64,000 nt of DNA from Ravibacter sp037191015 (GTDB taxonomy: Bacteria; Bacteroidota; Bacteroidia; Cytophagales; Spirosomataceae): NCBI GenBank assembly GCA_037191015.1, contig JBBCKD010000026.1, positions 62,001-126,000 on the forward strand, read 5' to 3'. Below, piece after piece: positions 17,849-26,346 of the stretch (its first letter is position 1; the number at the start of each line of letters is the position of its first letter). A model generated the notes under the pieces. That model saw nothing but the letters and a program-made list of their open reading frames with translations. It made no database searches and had not been told where the DNA came from. A program made the translations under genes and the position numbers.

Positions 17849-19030
17849 ATGTTTGTTTTAGAACAGTCTTTTGAAGTTTCCTACCGGTATAAGGTTTTTT
17901 TTACCGAGCATCTGTTTGCCAGAGACAATGAAGTGCTTTCTGCTGTTTTCAGCTCGCTGGCAGAGCCTGATTACGTAGCCAAAGCATTGTTTGTGCTGGA
18001 CGAAGGCGTGCTCGCCTGCCATCCGGACCTGTTGCGGCAGATCGGCGATTCTTTTGAAGCATACGGTGACAGGGTCAGGCTGGCGCCGGAAATGATCGTG
18101 GTGCCCGGAGGCGAGGCCGTCAAGAACGATCCTGCTCATGTGGAAAAGATAGTAGATGCAATAAATCGCTACGGCATTGACCGGCACTCCTACCTGGTAG
18201 CTGTCGGCGGTGGTGCAGTGCTGGATATGGCCGGGTACGCAGCCGCCATCTCTCACAGGGGCGTAAGGCATATCCGTATCCCGACTACCGTACTGTCGCA
18301 GAACGACTCGGGCATAGGAGTGAAGAACAGCGTCAATTACCGGGGAAAGAAGAATTTCCTGGGAACATTCGTCCCACCCGTTGCCGTAATCAACGACAGC
18401 CATTTCCTGACTACCCTATCTGCCCGCGACTGGCGCTCGGGAATTGCCGAAGCGGTCAAAGTAGCGCTGATCAAAGACTTGTCTTTTTTCACCTGGATCG
18501 AGACGAACGGCCAGGCGCTTGCCGATCGTTCGGCGGGGGCGATGAACCACCTTATCATCAAATGTGCGGATTTGCATCTCCGGCATATCCGCGGCGGCGA
18601 CCCTTTCGAATTCGGCTCCGCACGTCCCCTGGACTTCGGTCACTGGGCTGCGCACAAGCTTGAATACCTCACCGGCTTCGAGCTCAGGCACGGAGAAGCC
18701 GTTGCCATAGGCATTGCGCTCGACAGTGTCTACTCCTTTAAAAAAGGGTTGATCCCGGAGCAGGATTTGGAACGCATTCTTCGCCTGTTCACCACGCTGG
18801 GTTTTGAGCTGGGCCATGAGCGTTTGTGGGAGCGGGAGAGCTTCTACCTGAAGGAGGGTCTTTCCGAATTCAGGGAGCATCTCGGCGGGAAGCTGACCAT
18901 CACGCTGCTCGAGGCTTTGGGCAAAGGTATGGAAGTACACGAAATGGATGAAAAGCTGATAGAAGCGTCAGCGATATACCTGAAAAATTACGAGGAAAGT
19001 ATTCATTTGTCACCCTCTGCTTCAGCTTAA
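17849..19030 (+). CDS. eboD: EboD, 3-dehydroquinate synthase-like sugar phosphate cyclase
   Basis: 393 residues from the ATG at 17849; a TTG at 17828 would add seven. Dehydroquinate-synthase fold: NAD-binding GGGAVLDMAGYAAAISHRGV, IPTTVLSQNDSGIGVKN, and Zn ligands in AEAVKVALIKD, FGHWAAHKLE and RHGEAVAIG. The phosphate-binding loop reads DSGIGVKNSVN, where true AroB enzymes have DSSVGGKTGVN. That points to a sugar phosphate cyclase of the EboD subgroup rather than shikimate-pathway AroB. The product in ebo systems is not established. Confidence 0.88.
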   Translation: MFVLEQSFEVSYRYKVFFTEHLFARDNEVLSAVFSSLAEPDYVAKALFVLDEGVLACHPDLLRQIGDSFEAYGDRVRLAPEMIVVPGGEAVKNDPAHVEKIVDAINRYGIDRHSYLVAVGGGAVLDMAGYAAAISHRGVRHIRIPTTVLSQNDSGIGVKNSVNYRGKKNFLGTFVPPVAVINDSHFLTTLSARDWRSGIAEAVKVALIKDLSFFTWIETNGQALADRSAGAMNHLIIKCADLHLRHIRGGDPFEFGSARPLDFGHWAAHKLEYLTGFELRHGEAVAIGIALDSVYSFKKGLIPEQDLERILRLFTTLGFELGHERLWERESFYLKEGLSEFREHLGGKLTITLLEALGKGMEVHEMDEKLIEASAIYLKNYEESIHLSPSASA

Positions 19031-19075
19031 ATGACCGGGTTCAGGTCCGGCCCGGTATTAAAATACAATTACGTC

Positions 19076-20287
19076 ATGCAAACCAGATATGGTCACCTGA
19101 CCTACTGCAGCAATATCCACCCGGGCGTGAGCTGGGAAGACCATTTCCGGGAGCTTAAGGAAAATTTACCCTATATCAGGCAGGAAGTAGCCGGAGACGA
19201 GCCTCTCGCCATCGGGCTGCGCTGTGCACATGAGGCATCTCTGGAGCTCTCCGGGCCTGCCCGCCTGCAGGAGTTCAGGCAGTGGCTTGACGACAACCGG
19301 CTCTACATCTTTTGTATCAACGGTTTCCCCTATGGCAGCTTTCACGGTTCGGTGGTGAAGGACCGGGTCCATAGCCCCGATTGGACGACCGGGGAAAGAG
19401 TGGAGTACACCAAACGGCTTTTTAAGATCCTGGCGGCCCTTTTGCCCGACGGAATGCACGGAGGGGTGTCTACTCCGCCGTTATCCTACCGGCATTGGTG
19501 GGCGACGGAGGAGCAGCGGCAGGAGGCCGTCCGGACAGCGACAGCCAATATACTCGAAGTGGTAGCTTTCCTGATCGATCTCGAAGCTACCACAGGCCGG
19601 TTCCTGCATCTCGATATCGAGCCTGAGCCTGACGGTATCCTGGATAATGGTCATGATTTTTTTGTATGGTATGAGAATCAGCTCATTCCTGCCGCAGTTG
19701 CTTACCTGGGAGAAAAGAAAGGCTACGGAGAAGAGCAATCGGGGAATGCGGTACGCCGGTATGTACAGCTGTGCTACGATGTCTGTCATTTTGCCGTAAG
19801 CTACGAATCGCCGGGATATGTGATGGAGAAATTACGGCAAACCGGTATCCGTGTAGGCAGGCTGCAGGTAAGCTCGGCATTGAGGGTGGATCTGTCAGAC
19901 AGAAAAGAGGAAAAGCTGGAGGCCCTGGCCGCATTTAACGAGCCGGTCTATCTCCACCAGGTGGTGGCGCGGAAAACCGATCAGTCGCTGCAGCACTATA
20001 CCGACCTTGACAAAGCGCTCGCAGACGATACTTACGGGCATGCGGAGTGGCGGGTTCATTTTCACGTACCGCTTTTCCTGGAGAGCTACGGGCTTCTGAA
20101 CTCGACGCAGCCCGATATCACGGAGGTACTGGCTATTCAGAAGAGTGAAGCATTTACCGATTATCTCGAGGTCGAAACCTATACCTGGAGCGTTTTGCCC
20201 GCTCCCCTCCACATACCCGTTTCCGATTCAATCGTGAGGGAGCTGAACTGGGTGAAACAACAACTAGATACCGATGGCAATGAATAA
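19076..20287 (+). CDS. eboE: EboE, TIM-barrel 'metabolite traffic' protein
   Basis: 403 residues from the ATG at 19076, chosen because family members begin near 'GHLTYCSNIHPG'; ATG at 19031, directly after the eboD stop, would add 15 residues. Xylose-isomerase-like TIM barrel. Visible features are LTYCSNIHPGVSWEDHF, FCINGFPYGSFH, HLDIEPEPDGIL and LCYDVCHFAVSYE, whose acidic and His residues could bind a divalent metal. It is annotated by family as a metabolite-traffic protein because ebo genes affect export of a secondary metabolite in some hosts; the reaction is unknown. It overlaps eboF by 14 bp. Confidence 0.86.
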   Translation: MQTRYGHLTYCSNIHPGVSWEDHFRELKENLPYIRQEVAGDEPLAIGLRCAHEASLELSGPARLQEFRQWLDDNRLYIFCINGFPYGSFHGSVVKDRVHSPDWTTGERVEYTKRLFKILAALLPDGMHGGVSTPPLSYRHWWATEEQRQEAVRTATANILEVVAFLIDLEATTGRFLHLDIEPEPDGILDNGHDFFVWYENQLIPAAVAYLGEKKGYGEEQSGNAVRRYVQLCYDVCHFAVSYESPGYVMEKLRQTGIRVGRLQVSSALRVDLSDRKEEKLEALAAFNEPVYLHQVVARKTDQSLQHYTDLDKALADDTYGHAEWRVHFHVPLFLESYGLLNSTQPDITEVLAIQKSEAFTDYLEVETYTWSVLPAPLHIPVSDSIVRELNWVKQQLDTDGNE

Positions 20288-21656
20288 AACGGTTGTAATT
20301 GATATAGTCGGGCTGAGCGCGAACCTGATAGGAGCGCATACGCCCTTTCTCAGGGACTATGTGTCAAAAAGGGTCCTTACTCCTGTAAAACCTTTATTGC
20401 CGGCCCTTACAACCAGCTCTCAAAGCTGCTACGTTACCGGCAAATGGCCGTCGCAGCAGGGGATTGTCGGCAACGGATGGTATGACCGGGAAGACGCCGA
20501 AATCAAGTTCTGGAAGCAGTCCAACCACCTGGTACGTTCTGAAAAGATCTGGGATGCAGCCAGGAAAGCAGACCCGGGCTTTACCTGTTCCAAAATGTTC
20601 TGGTGGTACAATATGTACTCCACCGCCGATTATTCCGTCACCCCGCGGCCTCAGTATCATGCCGACGGGGTGAAGGCGCCCGACTGCTACGCCTATCCTG
20701 CGAGCCTGCGCGACGAATTGCAGAAAGAGCTGGGCCAGTTCCCGCTATTCAATTTCTGGGGGCCGAACGCCAATATCAAATCTTCGCAGTGGATAGCCGA
20801 GGCTTCCATAAAAGTAGATCAGAAATATGATCCGACCCTGACGCTGATCTATCTGCCGCACCTGGATTACTGCCTTCAGAAATTCGGCCCTGACTTTTCA
20901 AAGATAGGTAAAGAGCTGGAAGAGATCGACTCGCTCTTAAAGCGGTTGATCACCTATTTTGAGAGCACCGGCGCGAAAATAATCCTGCTGTCGGAGTATG
21001 GGATCAACCCTGTTTCGAGGCCGGTCCACATCAACCGTATCCTTCGCGGACAGGACTGGATTTCGGTGCGCAGCGAGCGATGGTATGAATTGCTGGACGC
21101 CGGCGCTTCCGAAGCGTTTGCCGTGGCCGATCACCAGGTCGCACATGTATATGTGAAGCAACCCGGAAATACAGAGAAGGTCAGGGCGCTTCTTTCGGCA
21201 GTGCCTGGCATAGCAAAAGTGCTGAACAAAACGGAGCAGGCGGTTTATCATCTCGATCATGAACGGTCGGGCGACCTGGTAGCCGTCGCGGAGGATGATA
21301 GCTGGTTTACCTATTATTACTGGCTGGACGATGCAAAGGCTCCGGATTACGCCCGTCTCGTTGATATACACCGGAAGCCCGGGTATGACCCGGTCGAGAT
21401 GTTCATGGACCCCGGAAACCCGTTGATCAAGCTGCGGGCCGGCTACAAGCTGCTACGAAAAAAGCTGGGCTTCCGCTACCTTATGGACGTTATACCGTTC
21501 GATGCCGGATTGGTAAAAGGCTCGCATGGCTCATCCTTCGTTCCCCCGGTTTACTATCCTGTCTGCATTACCGGTGAATCGCCGGGAAGAAAGGAACTGG
21601 AGGCTGTGGATATTTACGGCGTTATCTGGGACCACCTGACGAAGCAGGAGAAATAA
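20274..21656 (+). CDS. eboF: EboF, nucleotide pyrophosphatase/alkaline-phosphatase-superfamily protein
   Basis: 460 residues. Alkaline-phosphatase-superfamily phosphodiesterase: first metal Asp in VVIDIVGL, nucleophile region PALTTSSQSCYVTG, then GNGWYD and IYLPHLDYCLQKFGP. In standard nucleotide pyrophosphatases the last motif is DxxGHxxGP; here the second His is replaced by Gln, while Asp and the following FGP are kept. Later ligands may be in EYGINPVSRPVHINR. No signal peptide, so cytoplasmic. Its 3' end overlaps the convergent methyltransferase gene by 35 bp. It closes the ebo cluster. Confidence 0.85.
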   Translation: MAMNKTVVIDIVGLSANLIGAHTPFLRDYVSKRVLTPVKPLLPALTTSSQSCYVTGKWPSQQGIVGNGWYDREDAEIKFWKQSNHLVRSEKIWDAARKADPGFTCSKMFWWYNMYSTADYSVTPRPQYHADGVKAPDCYAYPASLRDELQKELGQFPLFNFWGPNANIKSSQWIAEASIKVDQKYDPTLTLIYLPHLDYCLQKFGPDFSKIGKELEEIDSLLKRLITYFESTGAKIILLSEYGINPVSRPVHINRILRGQDWISVRSERWYELLDAGASEAFAVADHQVAHVYVKQPGNTEKVRALLSAVPGIAKVLNKTEQAVYHLDHERSGDLVAVAEDDSWFTYYYWLDDAKAPDYARLVDIHRKPGYDPVEMFMDPGNPLIKLRAGYKLLRKKLGFRYLMDVIPFDAGLVKGSHGSSFVPPVYYPVCITGESPGRKELEAVDIYGVIWDHLTKQEK

Positions 21657-22425
21657 CATTTCCGGCTTCCAGCACCATAAAAAGCGAGCTTCCGAAGGGT
21701 ACAGAGGGAAGGAGCGATTCTTCCAGGCGCATGAGCCAGTTAAGGGTGTTATTAACGAGATCGCCAGGGTATCTGACGTCTGAATCGGGGGGCGCGGTTT
21801 CATAGTTCTCTTTCCGCATGCGGATGCGCTGCCACGTACGGACCAGGAGGATCGGCAGCGAGAGTAAAAACGGCCAGTACGTCTGATGAACGATCTGCAG
21901 CCCCGATTCAGCCCCGTATTTCCTGAAATCGGCCAGGGTAAACCTCCTGGTACTTCCTACCGCAATGTCGTGAGTGCCTGCAAATGCCTGGAAAGCATGG
22001 ATATTGATGAGCACAATGCCGCCTTTGCGGAGCCGGCGGCGGAAGACATCGAGCGTCGCTATGATTTCGGCGTCGGACAGGAAATAAAGCGCATCCTGGC
22101 AGCAGATCACATCGTAAGACTCGCCCGGCCTGAATGCGTCGGCTTTTTTCAGGTCGCCGCGTTCTACATCCAGTCCTCTTTTACGTGAAAATGAAACTGC
22201 ATGAGGAGAATAATCGAAGCCCGAACAGCGGCGATACCCCCTCTCTTTTAACGCCGAAAGCAGCCCGCCGGTACCGCAGGCCGCATCGAGAATGTTGAGA
22301 TCCGGGTGAAAGCCACCGAACCGGCTTTCAATCCGGCCGAGTATTTTCCGGTGGAGCGTGACATACCACCAGAGCTTCTGCTCGACCTCGAACATCCGCC
22401 GGTATTCCGATTCGTTGTCAATCAT
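21622..22425 (-). CDS. Class I SAM-dependent methyltransferase
   Basis: 267 residues. SAM-binding motif I is ILDAACGTGGLL (about 45-56), followed by GFDYSPHAVSFSRKRG (acidic residue after strand 2), YDVICCQDALYFL and RRRLRKGGIVLINIHA. It lacks a signal or membrane anchor. It overlaps the glycosyltransferase gene by 8 bp and is last in a minus-strand glycan cassette, so a sugar, lipid carrier or glycan O- or N-methylation role is likely but unproven. The small-molecule acceptor cannot be read from the sequence. Confidence 0.88.
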   Translation of the reverse strand: MIDNESEYRRMFEVEQKLWWYVTLHRKILGRIESRFGGFHPDLNILDAACGTGGLLSALKERGYRRCSGFDYSPHAVSFSRKRGLDVERGDLKKADAFRPGESYDVICCQDALYFLSDAEIIATLDVFRRRLRKGGIVLINIHAFQAFAGTHDIAVGSTRRFTLADFRKYGAESGLQIVHQTYWPFLLSLPILLVRTWQRIRMRKENYETAPPDSDVRYPGDLVNNTLNWLMRLEESLLPSVPFGSSLFMVLEAGNVISPASSGGPR

Positions 22426-23344
22426 GTAGCTCGCTGGTGCTGTTGTATTTTATGACGTATTGAGGCTGACCGCTTTGAGACATGAAGCTTTTCCCGATAT
22501 ATTCTCCGAGTACGCTCATCAGTACAATCTGCAGACCGCCTATAAACAGCAGCATGGCCGTAACGACCTGCCAGCCTTTGGGATCGGGGCCAATTACCCA
22601 TTGCGTGAAGAGAAAGGCCAGCAGGAGGGTGCCTGTTCCCCAGGTTGCCAGGCCGACAGGCATAAAGAGCCGTATCGGCAGCGCGGAATAGCAGAAGAGA
22701 ATATTCAGGAACAGGGAAAAAAGCTTTTTCCAGGTATAGTTGGAGGCTCCTTCCTCCCGTTTGCTATGGGCGACCTGCACCGTGCCGATATTCCGGGTAT
22801 AGCGAAAGATCAGCCCGTCGATGTAGGGGTAAGGACCTTTGTACCTGATGATTTCCTGCACTACCTCCTTCCGGATGAGCTTGAAGCTTGACAGATAGAG
22901 GTTTTTAGGCTTATCCAGCAGGTAGCTGGTGATCCAGTTGACAAACCGGCTTCCCAGGTTCCGGTACAACGCATGTTCCTTCTTTGTATAGTAGGTATAT
23001 ACGACATCATAGCCGCCTTCTTCTGCCGTATCGATCAGCTTGCTTATTTCTTCCGGAGGGTTTTGGAAATCGTCGTCGATCATAACGGCATAATCTCCCG
23101 TTGACCAGTTAAGCCCGCACATGACGGCGTTAAACTCTCCGAAATTCCGCCTCAGGGAAATGAACTTCACCCTGGGGTTCTCCCGGGAAAGCTGCCTGCA
23201 GACTGCCTCGGAATTGTCTTTGCTTCCGTCATTCACGAGAATGATCTCGAATGCAGCCGGGGACAAGGCCTCCTGAAGACGGCCGACCAGCGGCGCAATG
23301 CTGCGTTCACTGTTATAAACCGGGATGATAACGGATAATTTCAT
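22418..23344 (-). CDS. GT2 glycosyltransferase with two C-terminal membrane helices (DPM1/ArnC type)
   Basis: 308 residues. GT-A domain with LSVIIPVYNSERSIAPLV, ILVNDGSKDNSEAVC and the metal-binding MIDDDFQNPPEEI, then two C-terminal transmembrane helices (about 230-250 and 265-290). This is the architecture of enzymes that put a sugar from a nucleotide donor onto undecaprenyl phosphate (ArnC, GtrB) or transfer it at the membrane. Gene order places it after an amino-sugar aminotransferase, which suggests that the amino sugar is loaded onto a lipid carrier. Confidence 0.92.
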   Translation of the reverse strand: MKLSVIIPVYNSERSIAPLVGRLQEALSPAAFEIILVNDGSKDNSEAVCRQLSRENPRVKFISLRRNFGEFNAVMCGLNWSTGDYAVMIDDDFQNPPEEISKLIDTAEEGGYDVVYTYYTKKEHALYRNLGSRFVNWITSYLLDKPKNLYLSSFKLIRKEVVQEIIRYKGPYPYIDGLIFRYTRNIGTVQVAHSKREEGASNYTWKKLFSLFLNILFCYSALPIRLFMPVGLATWGTGTLLLAFLFTQWVIGPDPKGWQVVTAMLLFIGGLQIVLMSVLGEYIGKSFMSQSGQPQYVIKYNSTSELHD

Positions 23345-23376
23345 TAGTACTAAAATTGATGAGTCGATGCGGCAAT

Positions 23377-24522
23377 TTAGTCTGCCCCGCGGCGGTTTAC
23401 CGCGTCGATAGCTACCGGCTGACTGTTCATAGCTGTATCATAAAGGTTGATCGTCCGGATGATATGGGTGACCTCGTCATCGGTAAGCGCAGGATGAAGG
23501 GGCAGGCTCAGGACCTCCCGGCTCAGCTGTTCGGTTACGGGCAATTGCAGGTGCGACAGGTTCGGGTAGGCATTCTGCCGGTGTATGGGGGTCGGGTAAT
23601 GAATGTCGGTCTGGATACCGTTTTCAGCCAGGTAATGCCTGAGCTGATCCCGATAAGGATATTGTATCACGAACAGGTGCCAGACATCGTCGTCGATACG
23701 GTCGGAAGGAGGCAGCCGGACCCCGTCCAGGTTGATTTCTTCCAGGTACCGGCGGGCAATACTTTTTCTCCTGGCATTGTCGCGGTCGAGATAAGGTAGT
23801 TTTACGTTTAAAAATGCCGCCTGGATTTCGTCAAGCCGGCTGTTGACTCCCTGGTATTCATTCTGATAGCGTACTAAAGAACCGTAATTTCTCAGGTACC
23901 GGATTTTCTCGGCGACCGCCCGCTCGGAGGTGACGACAGCCCCGGCATCGCCGAGCGCGCCGAGATTTTTGGTAGGGTAGAAGCTGAAGGCCGTAGCGTG
24001 CGCCATGCTCCCCGCGCGGCGGCCCATGTAACGGGCTCCATGCGACTGTGCGGCATCTGTTATTACCTTGATCCCGTGTTTTTCGGCTATGGAAAGGATA
24101 GGAGCCATCTCGCAACTGCGCCCGTATAAATCGGTGGTGATAATAGCCCGGGTTTTGCCGGTTATATGATTTTCCAGTAACTCCGGGTTTAACAGCATGG
24201 TCTCCGGGTCGGGCTCGGTCAGAACCGGCGTCAACCCGAGAGCAGTGACCGGCAGGAGGGTGGCAATGTAGGTATTGGCTGCCAGGATCACTTCGCTTCC
24301 GGGAGGAAAATCAAAAGCTTTTAAAATAAGAGCGATCGCATCCAGCCCGTTGGCTACCCCGACGCAATATTCAGCTTCGCAATAGGTGGCGAAAGCATTT
24401 TCAAACGATGTAAGTGACTGACCCAGTAAATACCAGCCGGATCTCACTACCTGCAATGAAGCCTCTTCAAGCTCTTTTACATAAGGCGAGTTGATTTGCC
24501 GGAGGTTGAGAAAGGGGATCAT
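23377..24522 (-). CDS. DegT/DnrJ/EryC1-family sugar aminotransferase (FdtB-like)
   Basis: 381 residues. PLP enzyme of the nucleotide-sugar aminotransferase family: IPFLNLRQINSPYVKELE start, VGVANGLDAI, the cofactor Asp156 in ITDAAQSHG, and the Schiff-base Lys185 in SFYPTKNLGALGDAG. Paired with the upstream cupin (4-bp overlap), it most resembles the FdtA-FdtB or QdtA-QdtB modules. These make dTDP-3-amino-3,6-dideoxyhexoses from dTDP-4-keto-6-deoxyglucose. The exact sugar (Fuc3N or Qui3N) cannot be decided. Confidence 0.92.
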   Translation of the reverse strand: MIPFLNLRQINSPYVKELEEASLQVVRSGWYLLGQSLTSFENAFATYCEAEYCVGVANGLDAIALILKAFDFPPGSEVILAANTYIATLLPVTALGLTPVLTEPDPETMLLNPELLENHITGKTRAIITTDLYGRSCEMAPILSIAEKHGIKVITDAAQSHGARYMGRRAGSMAHATAFSFYPTKNLGALGDAGAVVTSERAVAEKIRYLRNYGSLVRYQNEYQGVNSRLDEIQAAFLNVKLPYLDRDNARRKSIARRYLEEINLDGVRLPPSDRIDDDVWHLFVIQYPYRDQLRHYLAENGIQTDIHYPTPIHRQNAYPNLSHLQLPVTEQLSREVLSLPLHPALTDDEVTHIIRTINLYDTAMNSQPVAIDAVNRRGAD

Positions 24523-24911
24523 TTATTGGAAGAAGCGATCTGGTTTTGTATGTAAGGCTCGTCTATATAGTCGGCCCTGTCATAGTACTGGTTCGAAAGT
24601 ACCAGCAGAATTGCATTTTCAGAGAAGGTATCCATAACATGCCAGTCCTTGGGTTCCAGCACCAGGCAGGTTGCAGGCGAATCGAGAATAAAATCTTCTT
24701 CGTTTTCCCCATCAGTAGAGTATACATGACAGCTCCCCTGGATACAGATCAGCGCATTATACGTGGTATAATGCCGGTGCCCTCCGCGGCTGGCATCTTC
24801 AGCGCCGTAGATATAGAAAACCCGTTTGACAGAGCCAGGCATTATTTTCTCTATCGCATTAAGATTACCCTGTCCGGTATTAAACGTTTCCAGCTGTATA
24901 AGTTGAGGCAT
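24519..24911 (-). CDS. Cupin sugar 3,4-ketoisomerase (FdtA/QdtA/WxcM-like)
   Basis: 130 residues from the ATG at 24911; the frame opens at 24959, but family members begin at 'LIQLETF'. Single cupin domain with RVFYIYGAEDASRGGHRHY, the metal or substrate His pair, QGSCHVY and LVLEPKDWHVMDTFS. This family shifts the keto group of dTDP-4-keto-6-deoxyglucose from C4 to C3 before transamination. The 4-bp ATGA overlap with the aminotransferase implies translational coupling and a joint role. Confidence 0.9.
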   Translation of the reverse strand: MPQLIQLETFNTGQGNLNAIEKIMPGSVKRVFYIYGAEDASRGGHRHYTTYNALICIQGSCHVYSTDGENEEDFILDSPATCLVLEPKDWHVMDTFSENAILLVLSNQYYDRADYIDEPYIQNQIASSNK

Positions 24912-25074
24912 TGCGGATGATGAGTATTTAAGTAACGGGAAGGCAGTGGTTGTTCTCAAGTCTGGTGCCCAGGTCCCTGACCCGGAAGTACAATAATAAA
25001 AAAGTATCGTATATTCTGCAACAGACCTGTAAGAGAAGGAACCTTTTTTTTGTGTTTTTATTAACCGGCGTTTG

Positions 25075-26286
25075 CTAGTCGAACAGGTGCCAGCTGTAGA
25101 TCCGGTCCAGCAGCTGGAGCATTTTCAGCGGCAGCGGTTCAAGCCAGAGTATACGGTTGTATCCCATGTAGAACACCTGGGGGTGCATAACGCAAATGAG
25201 TGCGCAAAAAAAGAGCACCAGCTGAATTGAATTGGTTGAAGCGGTATGATGGAGCACGAAAAACGCTGTTAAAAGCAGCGGGAACCCGTAGGAGAGCGAC
25301 CTGTCGATGTCGTGGACGTAAATACCGCTGACGATCAGCACTATGAATCCTGTAAGGAGCATAAGGCCGAGCACATACTTCCTGGTGAGCCAGATTACCA
25401 CCCCGCATGCCAGCAGGAGCAGCCAGGTCCCTTCGAATACTCCCCAGAGGCTGCTCCCCAGCCCGTTGCGGTGAGCCTGCTCGAAAAGTACCGGCATTCC
25501 CATGGTAGAGTAGGAGTGTCCCTGGAAATACCTTGACTGCACATATATGCGGATAGAGAAATAGACGCCCCATGCTGCCCAGACGATCAGGTTTCTGTCG
25601 CGGAAAACAGAGAGGAACAGGCCTTTCCAGTCGAATACGTTTCGGGTATACGCAATATGCACAACGTTCCAGAGAAGGATGAATCCGCCGGCAAGCACTG
25701 CTCGTTCGTCGGTGAAGAAGGCGGCCATGAGCATGAAAAAACTCAAGACCCGGTTAGGCACGGCCCGGTTAGGGTGCAGCATAGCCGTCAATAAACAGAA
25801 ATAAGCTATCCCGTCCCCGTATCCGTGCACTTCGGCAAAATGCCATGTACCCACAAAAATATTGGAAACCGATAAAACAAATAGAGCCGTCGTGACCTTA
25901 TTGCCGGTAAGTTTAAAAATGTAGCTGCCGATCCAGTAAATAAAAAGCACCCCGAGCATGGCTTGCAGGATAAGTATCAGCACCAGGTTGTGTCCGGTTA
26001 GAAAGGACAGCAAAGGGAGCGTCCACCTGAAGATCATATTTTCCCGGCGGACATCCAGCCCGATCCCTTCCGGCCGGAGAAGGTTGTGCGACTGGCTTTC
26101 TATGAATGCCCAGGCATCCAGGTGAGCGGTGCCGGCAAGATGCCCCAGGAACAGGTGGTAGGGAGGGAAAGCAAGAAAAACCGAAAGGCCTGCGGAGAAA
26201 AGGGTAAGCTTCCAAAGCCAGTTTCGGCCGGATAGCCAGGACCCGATCCGGGCCATGACAGCATGGTAGAAGTTCTCAAGGATCAT
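25075..26286 (-). CDS. Polytopic membrane protein of unknown function
   Basis: 403 residues with about ten membrane helices. The first is WLWKLTLFSAGLSVFLAFPP; a loop of about 60 residues follows, with LDAWAFIESQSHNLLRPEG and acidic and basic residues. A large first periplasmic loop with many later helices resembles GT-C glycosyltransferases or O-antigen-related proteins, but no DD/DE motif can be assigned surely. It lies upstream of the amino-sugar cassette, with about 160 bp between, so a surface-glycan role is plausible. Confidence 0.75.
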   Translation of the reverse strand: MILENFYHAVMARIGSWLSGRNWLWKLTLFSAGLSVFLAFPPYHLFLGHLAGTAHLDAWAFIESQSHNLLRPEGIGLDVRRENMIFRWTLPLLSFLTGHNLVLILILQAMLGVLFIYWIGSYIFKLTGNKVTTALFVLSVSNIFVGTWHFAEVHGYGDGIAYFCLLTAMLHPNRAVPNRVLSFFMLMAAFFTDERAVLAGGFILLWNVVHIAYTRNVFDWKGLFLSVFRDRNLIVWAAWGVYFSIRIYVQSRYFQGHSYSTMGMPVLFEQAHRNGLGSSLWGVFEGTWLLLLACGVVIWLTRKYVLGLMLLTGFIVLIVSGIYVHDIDRSLSYGFPLLLTAFFVLHHTASTNSIQLVLFFCALICVMHPQVFYMGYNRILWLEPLPLKMLQLLDRIYSWHLFD

Positions 26287-26317
26287 AATTCAGAGCAGAG
26301 CTTGGCTTACGGCTTTT

Positions 26318-26325
26318 CAAACATA
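26318..26325 (-). promoter_or_regulatory. Candidate -7 element (TATGTTTG) for the polytopic membrane protein
   Basis: TATGTTTG on the minus strand, 32 bp before the ATG at 26286, matches TAnnTTTG. No clear TTTG partner lies 19-20 bp upstream. Confidence 0.35.
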
Positions 26326-26346
26326 CATAAAATAAAGATTATCCTC

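Noticed and set aside
17848..17855. TATGTTTG at the eboD start as a promoter
   Set aside because: It overlaps the ATG itself and has no -33 partner at a proper distance.
17849..19030. EboD as shikimate-pathway AroB
   Set aside because: The loop DSGIGVKN and the ebo context do not fit AroB.
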